NCBI GenBank assembly: GCA_014526335.1 | Contig: JACTAT010000321.1 | Span: 750,124 to 814,123, forward strand | Direction: 5' to 3' | Source of the DNA: Chrysaora quinquecirrha | Lineage: Eukaryota; Cnidaria; Scyphozoa; Semaeostomeae; Pelagiidae | DNA length: 64,000 bases | Shown here: positions 43,532 through 57,388 of the stretch, one piece after another | How positions within the stretch are numbered: the first letter of the stretch is position 1 | How the letters are laid out: each line of letters starts with the position of its first letter | Made by a program: the position numbers and the translations under genes | The notes under the pieces: generated by a model | What the model saw: only the letters and a program-made list of their open reading frames with translations | Told to the model about the DNA's origin: nothing | Database searches by the model: none

Positions 43532-44855
43532 ATGAAATTGCCTGGAGCGATACCTGATCAAATTACTGATATTAGGACATCTGCTCAATATGCGGCTGAT
43601 GTTGAGCAGAGATTTGAATATGATCATAAAGAAATATTAGAAAATCTTATCCAGCATTATGGTAATTCTATTATTGTTCGGCAATTCCTGTGCTTGGCGA
43701 AGCCAAAATAATATTCATTTTTGTGTGAAATCAAGCTAGATTTTTTATGATTTGTCAACAAGTCGAATTTACATGGAAGTACAGTTGAGATATAACAGAG
43801 GGACATTCCTGATGCTAAGAAAGATCTGTTTTACCTCACGACAATGTCTCGCATAGTATGTTTAAGAATATAAATTACACACAGGAAAATATTCTGGTAG
43901 AAACGCAAGAGAGACGGTATCCACATCAGGCTTACAATTACAATTTGATTGTGAGAGGAAAAGATGCATTGGGTCATGAATTGCAGTTTCGAGATGGTTT
44001 TATTTTGATCCAAATATTAATCCAAACAATACAGCAGCTGACGACATTCTTGATGAGTATTGCATTACAAGAACTACTGGTGAGAATCCAAAATTACGAA
44101 TGCCAATACTGGTGCTGTTCTAAGAAATGCCTTATTTAGAGATAATCAAGTGAAGAAATTTTACTTCACTCCAATTTTGGCTACTTGGAATAATGGTCAG
44201 TTTCGAGATGGAGGAAAGGCTTTTACTTGCAATTACAGAGAGTGGATAGTGCAATCTCGGTCATGTGTCCAGATGCTGAGAAGGGTAAATGGTCTTATGA
44301 TATCAAAAGATAGAACTGCATTTGAAAACTTTGATTCCAGCAACAGAAAAGTTAAAAGAGTATATTAATCTCTATAATGTCAATGAAGCCACTCAAACAT
44401 ATCAGCTGCAAAGATACAGAGTTATGAATTATTTTCCGCAAGATGAAAAGCTGACCAATATCCATATACAATATTTGTATAATGGAAGTATACCAGATAT
44501 GGTAATTGTAACTTTCAGAAATCGAATTTCAAGTGAATCCTTCAATTATAAGCAGGAGATAAATTTAGTTTTTTTAGCAATCATGAATCTCAAGCTAGCG
44601 CTGCAGAATATGTTGATAGAGAATCAGCATTGAATGGAATCTATGATTTATTTCAAAGATCAAGCAATATGTTTGATGTTTATCAATACTTGACGAAAAA
44701 TGGGTATGCATTATATCCATTTCAATTAACAACAACCAGATATAAAAAGATGGAAGTAAAGTTGTTGATAGTCGTACTGGCCAAGTTCAGTTGAAATTAA
44801 GTTTAAATACAGAATTTACTGAAAAATATATAATAACATGCACTGGCATATTATT
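43532..44855 (+). pseudogene. Unit B capsid protein fragment
   Basis: Starts MKLPGAIPDQ as in A. Many 1-nt losses in runs (near 43,679, 43,800, 43,830, 44,001, 44,092, 44,223, 44,308) split it into short frames. Unlike A it keeps part of the IPDMVIVTFRNR segment (about 44,490-44,550), with a different internal loss after it. Ends at the LINE junction. Confidence 0.65.
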
Positions 44856-46128
44856 AGAGCAGATCAAACAGGGTATCCTAAAACCTCTCCTAAAACCAGG
44901 AAAAAAGCCAGGACAACCCTAAAATCAACGACCAATCATATTGTTATCTGTACTAAGAAAATTGCTTACCATCTGCATGATAAGATGTTGGAACCGTTTC
45001 AGCACTAAAATCCCAATAGAACAAGCTGCCTACCAAGCAGGTCGAAAACACAACCGAACAGGTTTTTGCAATGAAGATGCTAGCAGAGAAAGCTGTAACA
45101 TCCAGCAACTACAATATCTACCTTTTACTGCTAGATATGAGCAAGGCCTTCGACACGGTAAGCCGCAGAAAGTTACTAGAAGACCTGCAAGAAATACTTG
45201 AACCTGATGAGCTACACATGATGTCCCTCTTGATAAAAGATGTAAACTTGGGAGTCGTAGTCAGAAAAGAGAAAGGTGAAAACATCAAAACAGAAATAGG
45301 GATCGCACAGGGTGACTGTCTCGGTGGAATACTGTTCATCTTCTACCTTGCCAGATCCATGGATAACGAGGACACAACAACAGATCCATCCAGAGAGAAC
45401 AGCTACTTGAAATAAACCCTTCTTATGCTGAGGACATCACATGGGCTTCTACTGCCAAACATCGAATAGATTATATAAAAGAAACCATTCCTGGTAAACT
45501 TGAAGAAAGAAACCTACAAATAAATGAATCAAAACTGAAGAATATAACATCGAGCAAAAGGAAATGAAGCATGGAAAGAATGCAACGTTCTTGGAAGTCT
45601 TCTCGGTACAGAGACAGACATCAACAGAAGAAAGATATTGGCAATCGATGCCTACAAAACGTTCAACAGCATATTCAGCAGCAAGAAAAACTCCATCAAG
45701 ATCAAACTGAGAACTTTCAATGCCTATGTAGCAAGTGTGTTTTTGTATAATAGCGAACTGTGGACTTTAACGAAAAACTAGAAAACACCATCAACACCTT
45801 CCAACGTAGACATCTAAGAAAGATTCTTGGAATTAACTAGCAAAGAAATATTACCAACAGGGAGCGCTATGCCAGAACGAAATGTGAACCATGGAGTGAA
45901 ATGATAAGAGAAAGGCAACTAACATGGCTAGGACATCTCACATGTTTAAACCTAGAAACACCAGCAAGGAAAGCCCTTAAAGAATATCTCAGGAACATGA
46001 AACGACCAGAAGGAAGACCAGAGACGACCTGGATGCAGACAATAAGACAAGATTTGGCCAAAATCGGAATCAAATTGGATCTTTCAAAAGAAGCACTGAA
46101 TAAATTATCTGAACTGACACAAGATTGA
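44856..46128 (+). pseudogene. Unit C LINE RT fragment
   Basis: Almost identical to unit B, including the R variant of VVRKEKGEN, with one further lost base near 45,410 (gctacttgaaataaacc) that ends the RT frame just before motif C. Confidence 0.85.
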
Positions 46129-47980
46129 AAAAACTGGCGTGGTATTGTGAGACGCGTTGTGCAGTACTATTTGCGTGTGACATCTTAGTAGTAGTAGTTA
46201 TGGCCAACTGTTAGTTGCAAAAGTTGCTTAGTAGTTGCTTAGTTGTTGCTTAGTAGTTGCTTAATTTTTGACTGTATATTTCTGCCCTAACAATAGTATA
46301 GAGGCTATAGCTAGCATAAAATGACTGGAATCATTTCTACCTGCTATTTAGGGATGTGCAACGGTTGACTTAAGTCAAAACTGTGTTAAAAGTGGATATA
46401 GTTAAAATAGAGAGACTTTGTATTGAAAGTTAAACGGAACCCATTAAAGAAACGGTTCATTTAATGAGTAAAACTAGGTTGATATGCGAGCTTTGACAGC
46501 AAATGAATGGAAATAGCTTCTATTTGATTGATCAATCCTCAATTTCTTTCAGTGATATAAATTATTTAAAATGTTGCTTAGGTTTTTTCCTGTGGTACTA
46601 TACGTTGCTTAAAGTTTTAGGTCGTCTACATCTTGGCTGCTTATAAGCGGTTGCTTATAAAAAACTGCGTGTATGTTCAGAACATCAACATCAATCTTTT
46701 TCAAACCGACAAGCAGACACACATGATTTACAAGTGTTTTTTCATAACAAAGTGGCTAGACTTACTTTCTGTCACCTTTTTCGAGAGGTTGTAGAGTTCA
46801 ACAATGGTACAGTGCACGGGCAAATGATTGATAGACAAGGTAGTATTATTTGTAGTAGCACAATTCGAGTCAGGTTGAGCCAGGGACCGCACAGCGTTTT
46901 CAAAAAAAGGGGGTGGCGGAAATGCCTGCGAAGCAATCCAATACACCAGTCTTAAATGTACGAAGTCATAACGACAGATAACCAATTTGTAAGCTCCTCA
47001 TGTACGCTAGTCCAGTAAGTGGTAGTTGCACTGAGGGAACACACCTTTTCTATTAGAATACGTTAATTTTGCCGAGCCTCAAATACTCTTAAAATTTTTC
47101 GATTTTGAACCTAAAATATTCTTAAATTATTTTGATTAAAATTATAACATGACACAACAGTTTCAACCATGCTGCCTTCAATAACGAAAAACATTGAGCC
47201 AGCTGTAATATTTTCCAGGAAATTAGGCAGGCACTGCTTCAAAGTTTTGATAATTTTTGATCAAGATGCAAAATAAATTGTTTATGTTTTATTTCACTTA
47301 AAAGTCACTAAAATTGTGAACATTTTCCCACCGAAATAAAGTGGAGCGAAGCCCTTGAGCTGCCATGGCTTTGTTATGTAAATTTTATGTTCTGGGCCTA
47401 CTGCTACTGTTGGCGGCCATTTTAATACACCTTTTCAACTTACTGCTTCGTTTGCAAAATTTTCGATAAAATATGCTCACATTAAAATTTCGGTTCCAGT
47501 TCCAGATTCGGATTCAGCACCCCAGTCTTAGTTGAAAGAGAGATTTTCATCTCTCTAGCCCTCATGATCTTGATTTTATAGGGAGAAAAACTTTGAAAAT
47601 TTATAAGGGATTTATAGTGAAAAATCGCTGTGGGTGAAATTTTACATTTTTCATTTTTCATCTGTTTATCACTATAAAATAACCATGTGAAGACCCAGCA
47701 AAAACGTAAATTAAATAGTCCTAAACACCAACAGAACAACACAAATACAACAAAATACACCTTAGACAAACCCTTAGAAAACTCACAATCTATCGTCGTC
47801 AATCGCAAACACTATCCTTTACTTTCTGTCAATTTCTGTCCATTACTTTCTTTCCTATCCAATTGATGTGCTCATTTCTTTCTCTCCCCTTCCCATCTCT
47901 CACAAGAAAAAAGTGCTCCTCAATAAATGTGCAAGATGAACTGGGTTAGCAGCAGGATATTTTATACATCAAAGTAGACA
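46129..47980. other. Unit C spacer, no gene
   Basis: Spacer copy sharing ttgcttagttg with B but gttaaaatagagag (about 46,404) and aaacggttcatt with D, so it looks recombinant between unit types. Confidence 0.5.
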
Positions 47981-48579
47981 GTGTTTATGCATTTTGGGCA
48001 TATGCGGTACTTTAATCCATTACATATCCATGACAACATCACTTGCATTTTTCCCTTGGAGACTGCTTTCATGCTCACTGTTCTCCTGGTAAATCTTGAC
48101 AGCTATGAAAATTTTGAATCGTCAAATAATTCGGCTCTAGAGCTGTCATTTCGAATACTTTGCCAATCTTCCTCTTTGATTTCCATATTATCAGAATCCT
48201 CCTCTGCCAATACATCTAGCATGTTTTGTTCAGCCATATCTCCAAAAGATCACACATTAACATATAGATGTTATTTGCCTGGGAATTTCTCCAGAGTTCA
48301 ATGCAGTTTGTGATATCATCTAAGTTAAACAAATGATCACAATGATCTAGCACCTGTTTTATTTGCTATGGACCAAACTCCATCAAAATTGTACAATTGC
48401 CAGCAGGTATAAATTGACTGGTGTGAGTAGGCAATAAGGATGCTTGGTATCAACTTTTGTTTCAGCACCCTTCTCTTTGAATCTGAAACAACACGCCTAA
48501 TTTTCCAGGCGTTCTTTTGCCGAATTTTGCTGAAGGAGTTATGAAATACTCTTGGTTTAATTTATCATAGTTTTAATTA

Positions 48580-49743
48580 TCATATAACATTTTGCATATA
48601 TTCTCCAATATCACCAAAAGAGACAGTAGCATTTTAAATATCGGCGTAAACTCTTCAAAAGTTTTTTTAAATTGTCTGGAGTATGAATATTGACTTCTAG
48701 CGCTCTGAATACTCTTTCATTACGAATGTCATTCAGCAATTCTTCTAAAGTTGACGAAGGCTTATCACTATTATACATTTTATTTTGTCTTGTGAATAAG
48801 CGTATTTCTGCTCCAGCTTCACTCTTTACCAATTGTCTCCATTGACATTCTTTCATGCGAATTACAGTATATTTTCTATTTTCTAAGAATTTATCTCTTG
48901 CTTTATCCATCTGTCGTATTTCTGCAGCTGTGAAAAGTCTTTCATGTTTGTCTTTACGTTGAGCAAAGCCTGAGATCTTTTTATTGTTTAAACAATCTTC
49001 ACAAGCATGAAAATAACATCCGTCAAACTCATAAACTGTTCTATTTAGTTCATCAACAGCATCGACATATATATGATATATATCTGGAAAGTTTTGAAAG
49101 AACTCTTGTTTCTCTGTTATAGAAATGCGAAATAGATACTCACGTTTGAAATATAATTTTGAATCGTCATCTTGATTAAGAGAAATTTCTTCTATCCAAT
49201 CTAGATATTCATCTGCAATTCTGCTCTTGCATGCGGCTAAAAAAAAGTAGAAAAATAAGCAATTTGGAGATATATAAAATATAATAGTATTTCATTTCTT
49301 TTAAAAAAATTCTATTACCTTTAGGAGCTTCTTCTCGATATAGTTTATTTGATTCAGGATTTTGTAGTTTCCAAATAGTTGCTTTTCCTGTCGTAGACAA
49401 TCTAGATAAAGAGCAGCGCAATCATGCCCTTCTATTAAACCTTCAGCATGTTGATCAAATATAATTGACGGTCCTCCAACTATGTGCTTCTTATAAAATC
49501 CATAGCCCATTTATCTTCGACATACATAAGCTTAGCCAGCTTATTCGATTTGTACATGATTTTATTCGCAAGTGAAGGTAGACTTATTCCATCTAAAGTC
49601 AAATCAATATCATATCGATGAAATTCTTTTGAATAAACTTTAATTGCATCTTTAAAAGGAATGACATCTCTGCAATTGTACCATTCAAGATAATGCGCTA
49701 ATGTTTTCCAGCCTTCATTTCTCCTTAGATTTTTAGTTTTCAT
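48580..49743 (-). pseudogene. Unit C PolB fragment
   Basis: Second exon open until near 48,632, where a shorter T run shifts the last ~20 residues out of the FKNATVSFGDIG frame. The first exon has the same two breaks as B. A local change gives atgatatatatctgg in place of atgatttatatctgg. Confidence 0.72.
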
Positions 49744-49943
49744 AATTTTCCACTCCAGTCAAAGGTTTTTTCTTCCATTTCAAACGTTTTAAAGATTCTT
49801 GTTCCATTTCTTGTATGCTATAGCTAGAATAGTTTTTATCTTTATCTTTTATTTTTTTGGGTAATAGAATATATATTAGAGATAATTTATATAGATGAGC
49901 ATTTGATGCATTTATTGAAGAGTGATTTCTTAAACGATAAACT

Positions 49944-51090
49944 ATGGAATTGCCTGGAGCGATACCTGATCAAATTACTGATATTAGGACATCTGCTCAA
50001 TATGCGGCTGATGTTGAGCAGAGATTTGAATATGATCATAAAGAAATATTAGAAAATCTTATCCAGCATTATGGTAATTCTATTATTGTTCCGGCAATTC
50101 CTGTGCTTGGCGAAGCCAAAATAATATTCATTTTTGTGTGAAATCAAGCTAGATTTTTTATGATTTGTCAACAAGTCGAATTTACATGGAAGTACAGTTG
50201 AGATATAACAGAGGGACATTCCTGATGCTAAGAAAGATCTGTTTTACCTCACGACAATGTCTCGCATAGTATGTTTAAGAATATAAATTACACACAGGAA
50301 AATATTCTGGTAGAAACGCAAGAGAGATGGTATCCACATCAGGCTTACAATTACAATTTGATTGTGAGAGGAAAAGATGCATTGGGTCATGAATTGCAGT
50401 TTCGAGATGGTTTTTATTTTGATCCAAATATTAATCCAAACAATACAGCAGCTGACGACATTCTTGATGAGTATTGCATTACAAGAACTACTGGTGAGAA
50501 TTCAAAAATTACGAATGCCAATACTGGTGCTGTTCTAAGAAATGCCTTATTTAGAGATAATCAAGTGAAGAAATTTTACTTCACTCCAATTTTGGCTACT
50601 TGGAATAATGGTCAGTTTCGAGATGGAGGAAAGGCTTTTTACTTGCAATTACAGAGAGTGGATAGTGCAATCTCGGTCATGTGTCCAGATGCTGAGAAGG
50701 GTAAATGGTCTTATGATATCAAAAAGATAGAACTGCATTTGAAAACTTTGATTCCAGCAACAGAAAAGTTAAAAGAGTATATTAATCTCTATAATGTGAA
50801 TGAAGCCACTCAAACATATCAGCTGCAAAGATACAGAGTTATGAATTATTTTCCAAGATGAAAAGCTGACCAATATCCATATACAATATTTGTATAATGG
50901 AAGTATACCAGATATGGTAATTGTAACTTTCAGAAATCGAGCTTTTAGTGCGGAAGCACTCAAGTGAATCCTTCAATTATAAGCATATTCCAGGAGATAA
51001 ATTTAGTTTGCAAGTTTTTAGCAATCATGAATCTCAAGCTAGCGCTGCAGAATATGTTGATAGAGAATCAGCATTGAATGGAATCTATGA
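49944..51090 (+). pseudogene. Unit C capsid protein fragment
   Basis: Starts MELPGAIPDQ (E in place of K, shared with C' and E). The frame 50,271-50,861 covers the middle of the protein well (FKNINYTQENILVETQE through KLKEYINLYNVNEATQTYQ). Losing two bases near 50,853 shifts it. It keeps the IPDMVIVTFRNR segment. Truncated at 51,090, inside ESALNGIYD, by a deletion joining it to C'. Confidence 0.7.
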
Positions 51091-51653
51091 CCATTACATA
51101 TCCATGACAACATCACTTGCATTTTTCCCTTGGAGACTGCTTTCATGCTCACTGTTCTCCTGGTAAATCTTGACAGCTATGAAAATTTTGAATCGTCAAA
51201 TAATTCGGCTCTAGAGCTGTCATTTCGAATACTTTGCCAATCTTCCTCTTTGATTTCCATATTATCAGAATCCTCCTCTGCCAATACATCTAGCATGTTT
51301 TGTTCAGCCATATCTCCAAAAGATCACACATTAACATATAGATGTTATTTGCCTGGGAATTTCTCCAGAGTTCAATGCAGTTTGTGATATCATCTAAGTT
51401 AAACAAATGATCACAATGATCTAGCACCTGTTTTATTTGCTATGGACCAAACTCCATCAAAATTGTACAATTGCCAGCAGGTATAAATTGACTGGTGTGA
51501 GTAGGCAATAAGGATGCTTGGTATCAACTTTTGTTTCAGCACCCTTCTCTTTGAATCTGAAACAACACGCCTAATTTTCCAGGCGTCTTTTTGCCGAATT
51601 TTGCTGACGGAGTTATGAAATACTCTTGGTTTAATTTATCATAGTTTTAATTA
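51091..51653 (-). pseudogene. Unit C' start: unknown ORF remnant
   Basis: C' begins abruptly at ccattacatatccatgac, i.e. inside the region of the unknown ORF. It lacks the LINE, the spacer and the end of that ORF. The ORF has the same short A run as A-C, so it is shifted. Confidence 0.35.
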
Positions 51654-52821
51654 TCATATAACATTTTGCATATATTCTCCAATATCACCAAAAGAGACAG
51701 TAGCATTTTTAAATATCGGCGTAAACTCTTCAAAAGTTTTTTTTAAATTGTCTGGAGTATGAATATTGACTTCTAGCGCTCTGAATACTCTTTCATTACG
51801 AATGTCATTCAGCAATTCTTCTAAAGTTGACGAAGGCTTATCACTATTATACATTTTATTTTGTCTTGTGAATAAGCGTATTTCTGCTCCAGCTTCACTC
51901 TTTACCAATTGTCTCCATTGACATTCTTTCATGCGAATTACAGTATATTTTCTATTTTCTAAGAATTTATCTCTTGCTTTATCCATCTGTCGTATTTCTG
52001 CAGCTGTGAAAAGTCTTTCATGTTTGTCTTTACGTTGAGCAAAGCCTGAGATCTTTTATTGTTTAAACAATCTTCACAAGCATGAAAATAACATCCGTCA
52101 AACTCATAAACTGTTCTATTTAGTTCATCAACAGCATCGACATATATATGATTTATATCTGGAAAGTTTTGAAAGAACTCTTGTTTCTCTGTTATAGAAA
52201 TGCGAAATAGATACTCACGTTTGAAATATAATTTTGAATCGTCATCTTGATTAAGAGAAATTTCTTCTATCCAATCTAGATATTCATCTGCAATTCTGCT
52301 CTTGCATGCGGCTAAAAAAAAAGTAGAAAAATAAGCAATTTGGAGATATATAAAATATAATAGTATTTCATTTCTTTTAAAAAAAATTCTATTACCTTTA
52401 GGAGCTTCTTCTCGATATAGTTTATTTGATTCAGAATTTTGTAGTTTCCAAATAGTTGCTTTTCCTGTCGTAGACAATCTAGATAAAGAGCAGCGCAATC
52501 ATGCCCTTCTATTAAACCTTCAGCATGTTGATCAAATATAATTGACGGTCCTCCAACTATGTGCTTCTTATAAAAATCCATAGCCCATTTATCTTCGACA
52601 TACATAAGCTTAGCCAGCTTATTCGATTTGTACATGATTTTATTCGCAAGTGAAGGTAGACTTATTCCATCTAAAGTCAAATCAATATCATATCGATGAA
52701 ATTCTTTTGAATAAACTTTAATTGCATCTTTAAAAGGAATGACATCTCTGCAATTGTACCATTCAAGATAATGCGCTAATGTTTTCCAGCCTTCATTTCT
52801 CCTTAGATTTTTAGTTTTCAT
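51654..52821 (-). pseudogene. Unit C' PolB fragment
   Basis: The first exon is well kept: the frame from 52,821 runs through KAIKVYSKEF-type sequence, HIVGGPSIIF and CAALYLDCL, past the shared break near 52,470, into the intron. The intron acceptor has the longest T run of all units. The second exon is shifted at the same short A run as A (about 52,055). S replaces P in LQNSESNKLY, as in E. Confidence 0.74.
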
Positions 52822-53021
52822 AATTTTCCACTCCAGTCAAAGGTTTTTTCTTCCATTTCAAACGTTTTAAAGATTCTTGTTCCATTTCTTGTATGCTATA
52901 GCTAGAATAGTTTTTATCTTTATCTTTTATTTTTTTGGGTAATAGAATATATATTAGAGATAATTTATATAGATGAGCATTTGATGCATTTATTGAAGAG
53001 TGATTTCTTAAACGATAAACT

Positions 53022-54383
53022 ATGGAATTGCCTGGAGCGATACCTGATCAAATTACTGATATTAGGACATCTGCTCAATATGCGGCTGATGTTGAGCAGA
53101 GATTTGAATATGATCATAAAGAAATATTAGAAAATCTTATCCAGCATTATGGTAATTCTATTATTGTTCCGGCAATTCCTGTGCTTGGCCGAAGCCAAAA
53201 TAATATTCATTTTTTGTGTGAAATCAAGCTAGATTTTTTTATGATTTGTCAACAAGTCGAATTTACATGGAAGTACAGTTGAGATATAACAGAGGGGACA
53301 TTCCTGATGCTAAGAAAGATCTGTTTTTACCTCACGACAATGTCTCGCATAGTATGTTTAAGAATATAAATTACACACAGGAAAATATTCTGGTAGAAAC
53401 GCAAGAGAGACGGTATCCACATCAGGCTTACAATTACAATTTGATTGTGAGAGGAAAAGATGCATTGGGTCATGAATTGCAGTTTCGAGATGGTTTTTAT
53501 TTTGATCCAAATATTAATCCAAACAATACAGCAGCTGACGACATTCTTGATGAGTATTGCATTACAAGAACTACTGGTGAGAATCCAAAAATTACGAATG
53601 CCAATACTGGTGCTGTTCTAAGAAATGCCTTATTTAGAGATAATCAAGTGAAGAAATTTTACTTCACTCCAATTTTGGCTACTTGGAATAATGGTCAGTT
53701 TCGAGATGGAGGAAAGGCTTTTACTTGCAATTACAGAGAGTGGATAGTGCAATCTCGGTCATGTGTCCAGATGCTGAGAAGGGTAAATGGTCTTATGATA
53801 TCAAAAGATAGAACTGCATTTGAAAACTTTGATTCCAGCAACAGAAAAGTTAAAAGAGTATATTAATCTCTATAATGTGAATGAAGCCACTCAAACATAT
53901 CAGCTGCAAAGATACAGAGTTATGAATTATTTTCCGCAAGATGAAAAGCTGACCAATATCCATATACAATATTTGTATAATGGAAGTATACCAGATATGG
54001 TAATTGTAACTTTCAGAAATCGAGCTTTTAGTGCGGGAAGCATTCAAGTGAATCCCTTCAATTATAAGCATATTCCAGGAGATAAATTTAGTTTGCAAGT
54101 TTTAGCAATCATGAATCTCAAGCTAGCGCTGCAGAATATGTTGATAGAGAATCAGCATTGAATGGAATCTATGATTTATTTCAAAGATCAAGCAATATGT
54201 TTGATGTTTATCAATACTTGACGAAAAATGGGTATGCATTATATCCATTTCAATTAACAACAACCAGATATAAAAAGATGGAAGTAAAGTTGTTGATAGT
54301 CGTACTGGCCAAGTTCAGTTGAAATTAAGTTTAAATACAGAATTTACTGAAAAATATATAATAACATGCACTGGCATATTATT
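53022..54383 (+). pseudogene. Unit C' capsid protein fragment
   Basis: The most complete capsid copy by content. It keeps the whole segment IPDMVIVTFRNRAFSAGS and VNPFNYKH (about 53,985-54,075), which in this family belongs to the second jelly roll, and the end QYLTKNGYALYPFQLTT. Breaks: the common frame change near 53,236, a 1-nt loss near 53,719, another near 53,804, and short runs near 54,102 and 54,277. Ends at the LINE junction. Confidence 0.72.
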
Positions 54384-55660
54384 AGAGCAGATCAAACAGG
54401 GTATCCTAAAACCTCTCCTAAAACCAGGAAAAAAGCCAGGACAACCCTAAAATCAACGACCAATCATACTGTTATCTGTACTAAGAAAATTGCTTACCAT
54501 CTGCATGATAAGATGTTGGAACCGTTTCAGCACTAAAATCCCGATAGAACAAGCTGCCTACCAAGCAGGTCGAAAACACAACCGAACAGGTTTTTGCAAT
54601 GAAGATGCTAGCAGAGAAAGCTGTAACATCCAGCAACTACAATATCTACCTTTTACTGCTAGATATGAGCAAGGCCTTCGACACGGTAAGCCGCAGAAAG
54701 TTACTAGAAGACCTGCAAGAAATACTTGAACCTGATGAGCTACACATGATGTCCCTCTTGATAAAAGATGTAAACTTGGGAGTCGTAGTCGGAAAAGAGA
54801 AAGGTGAAAACATCAAAACAGAAATAGGGATCGCACAGGGTGACTGTCTCGGTGGAATACTGTTCATCTTCTACCTTGCCAGATCCATGGATAACGAGGA
54901 CACAACAACAGATCCATCCAGAGAGAACAGCTACTTCGAAATAAACCCTTCTTATGCTGAGGACATCACATGGGCTTCTACTGCCAAACATCGAATAGAT
55001 TATATAAAAGAAACCATTCCTGGTAAACTTGAAGAAAGAAACCTACAAATAAATGAATCAAAAACTGAAGAATATAACATCGAGCAAAAGGGAAATGAAG
55101 CATGGAAAGAATGCAACGTTCTTGGAAGTCTTCTCGGTACAGAGACAGACATCAACAGAAGAAAGATATTGGCAATCGATGCCTACAAAACGTTCAACAG
55201 CATATTCAGCAGCAAGAAAAACTCCATCAAGATCAAACTGAGAACTTTCAATGCCTATGTAGCAAGTGTGTTTTTGTATAATAGCGAACTGTGGACTTTA
55301 ACGAAAAAACTAGAAAACACCATCAACACCTTCCAACGTAGACATCTAAGAAAGATTCTTGGAATTAACTAGCAAAGAAATATTACCAACAGCGAGCGCT
55401 ATGCCAGAACGAAATGTGAACCATGGAGTGAAATGATAAGAGAAAGGCAACTAACATGGCTAGGACATCTCACACGTTTAAACCTAGAAACACCAGCAAG
55501 GAAAGCCCTTAAAGAATATCTCAGGAACATGAAACGACCAGAAGGAAGACCAGAGACGACCTGGATGCAGACAATAAGACAAGATTTGGCCAACATTGGA
55601 ATCAAATTGGATCTTTCAAAAGAAGCACTGAATAAATTATCTGAACTGACACAAGATTGA
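54384..55660 (+). pseudogene. Unit D LINE RT fragment
   Basis: Best-preserved LINE copy after A: the frame 54,599-55,372 is unbroken for 257 residues through motif A, motif B, YAED and up to the shared ILGIN-stop. Diagnostic bases (cccgatagaac, VVGKEKGEN, acacgttta) match A, not B, C or E; one (MDNED) matches B and C. Confidence 0.87.
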
Positions 55661-57388
55661 AAAACTGGCGTGGTATTGTGAGACGCACAGCAGTACTATT
55701 TATGCGTGTGACATCTTAGTAGTAGTAGTTATGGCCAACTGTTAGTTGCAAAAGTTGCTTAGTAGTTGCTTAGTAGTTGCTTAGTAGTTGCTTAATTTTT
55801 GACTGTATATTTCTGCCCTAACAATAGTATAGAGGCTATAGCTAGCATAAAATGACTGGAATCATTTCTACCTGCTATTTAGGGATGTGCAACGGTTGAC
55901 TTAAGTCAAAACTGTGTTAAAAGTGGATATAGTTAAAATAGAGAGACTTTGTATTGAAAGTTAAACGGAACCCATTAAAGAAACGGTTCATTTAATGAGT
56001 AAAACTAGGTTGATATGCGAGCTTTGACAGCAAATGAATGGAAATAGCTTCTATTTGATTGATCAATCCTCAATTTCTTTCAGTGATATAAATTATTTAA
56101 AATGTTGCTTAGGTTTTTTTCCTGCGGTACTATACGTTGCTTAAAGTTTTAGGTCGTCTACATCTTGGCTGCTTATAAGCGGTTGCTTATAAAAAAAACT
56201 GCGTGTATGTTCAGAACATCAACATCAATCTTTTTCAAACCGACAAGCAGACACACATGATTTACAAGTGTTTTTTCATAACAAAGTGGCTAGACTTACT
56301 TTCTGTCACCTTTTTCGAGAGGTTGTAGAGTTCAACAATGGTACAGTGCACGGGCAAATGATTGATAGACAAGGTAGTATTATTTGTAGTAGCACAATTC
56401 GAGTCAGGTTGAGCCAGGGACCGCACAGCGTTTTCAAAAAAAGGGGGTGGCGGAAATGCCTGCGAAGCAATCCAATACACCAGTCTTAAATGTACGAAGT
56501 CATAACGACAGATAACCAATTTGTAAGCTCCTCATGTACGCTAGTCCAGTAAGTGGTAGTTGCACTAAGGGAACACACCTTTTCTATTAGAATACGTTAA
56601 TTTTTGCCGAGCCTCAAATACTCTTAAAATTTTTCGATTTTGAACCTAAAATATTCTTAAATTTTTTTGATTAAAAATTATAACATGACACAACAGTTTC
56701 AACCATGCTGCCTTCAATAACGAAAAAACATTGAGCCAGCTGTAATATTTTCCAGGAAATTAGGCAGGCACTGCTTCAAAGTTTTTGATAATTTTTTGAT
56801 CAAGATGCAAAATAAATTGTTTATGTTTTATTTCACTTAAAAGTCACTAAAATTGTGAACATTTTCCCGCCGAAATAAAGTGGAGCGAAGCACCTTGAGC
56901 TGCCATGGCTTTGTTATGTAAATTTCATGTTCTGGGCCTACTGCTACTGTTGGCGGCCATTTTAATACACCTTTTCATTTATAGGGAGAAAAACTTTGAA
57001 AATTTATAAGGGATTTATAGTGAAAAATCGCTGTGGGTGAAATTTTACATTTTTCATTTTTCATCTGTTTATCACTATAAAATAACCATGTGAAGACCCA
57101 GGAAAACGTAAATTAAATAGTCCTAAACACCAACAGAACAACACAAATACAACAAAATACCCCTTAGACAAACCCTTAGAAAACTCAAGATCGATCGTCG
57201 TCAATCGCAAACACTATCCTTTACTTTCTGTCAATTTCTGTCCATTACTTTCTTTCCTATCCAATCGATGTGCTCATTTCTTTCTCTCCCCTTCCCATCT
57301 CTCACAAGAAAAAAGTGCTCCTCAATAAATGTGCAAGATGAACTGGGTTAGCAGCAGGATATTTTATACATCGAAGTAGACAGAGTTT
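55661..57388. other. Unit D spacer with ~190-bp deletion
   Basis: Spacer copy. At about 56,976 caccttttca joins directly to tttatagggagaaa, removing sequence present in A-C. Near 55,686 gacgcacagcagtac replaces gacgcgttgtgcagtac. No coding content. Confidence 0.5.
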
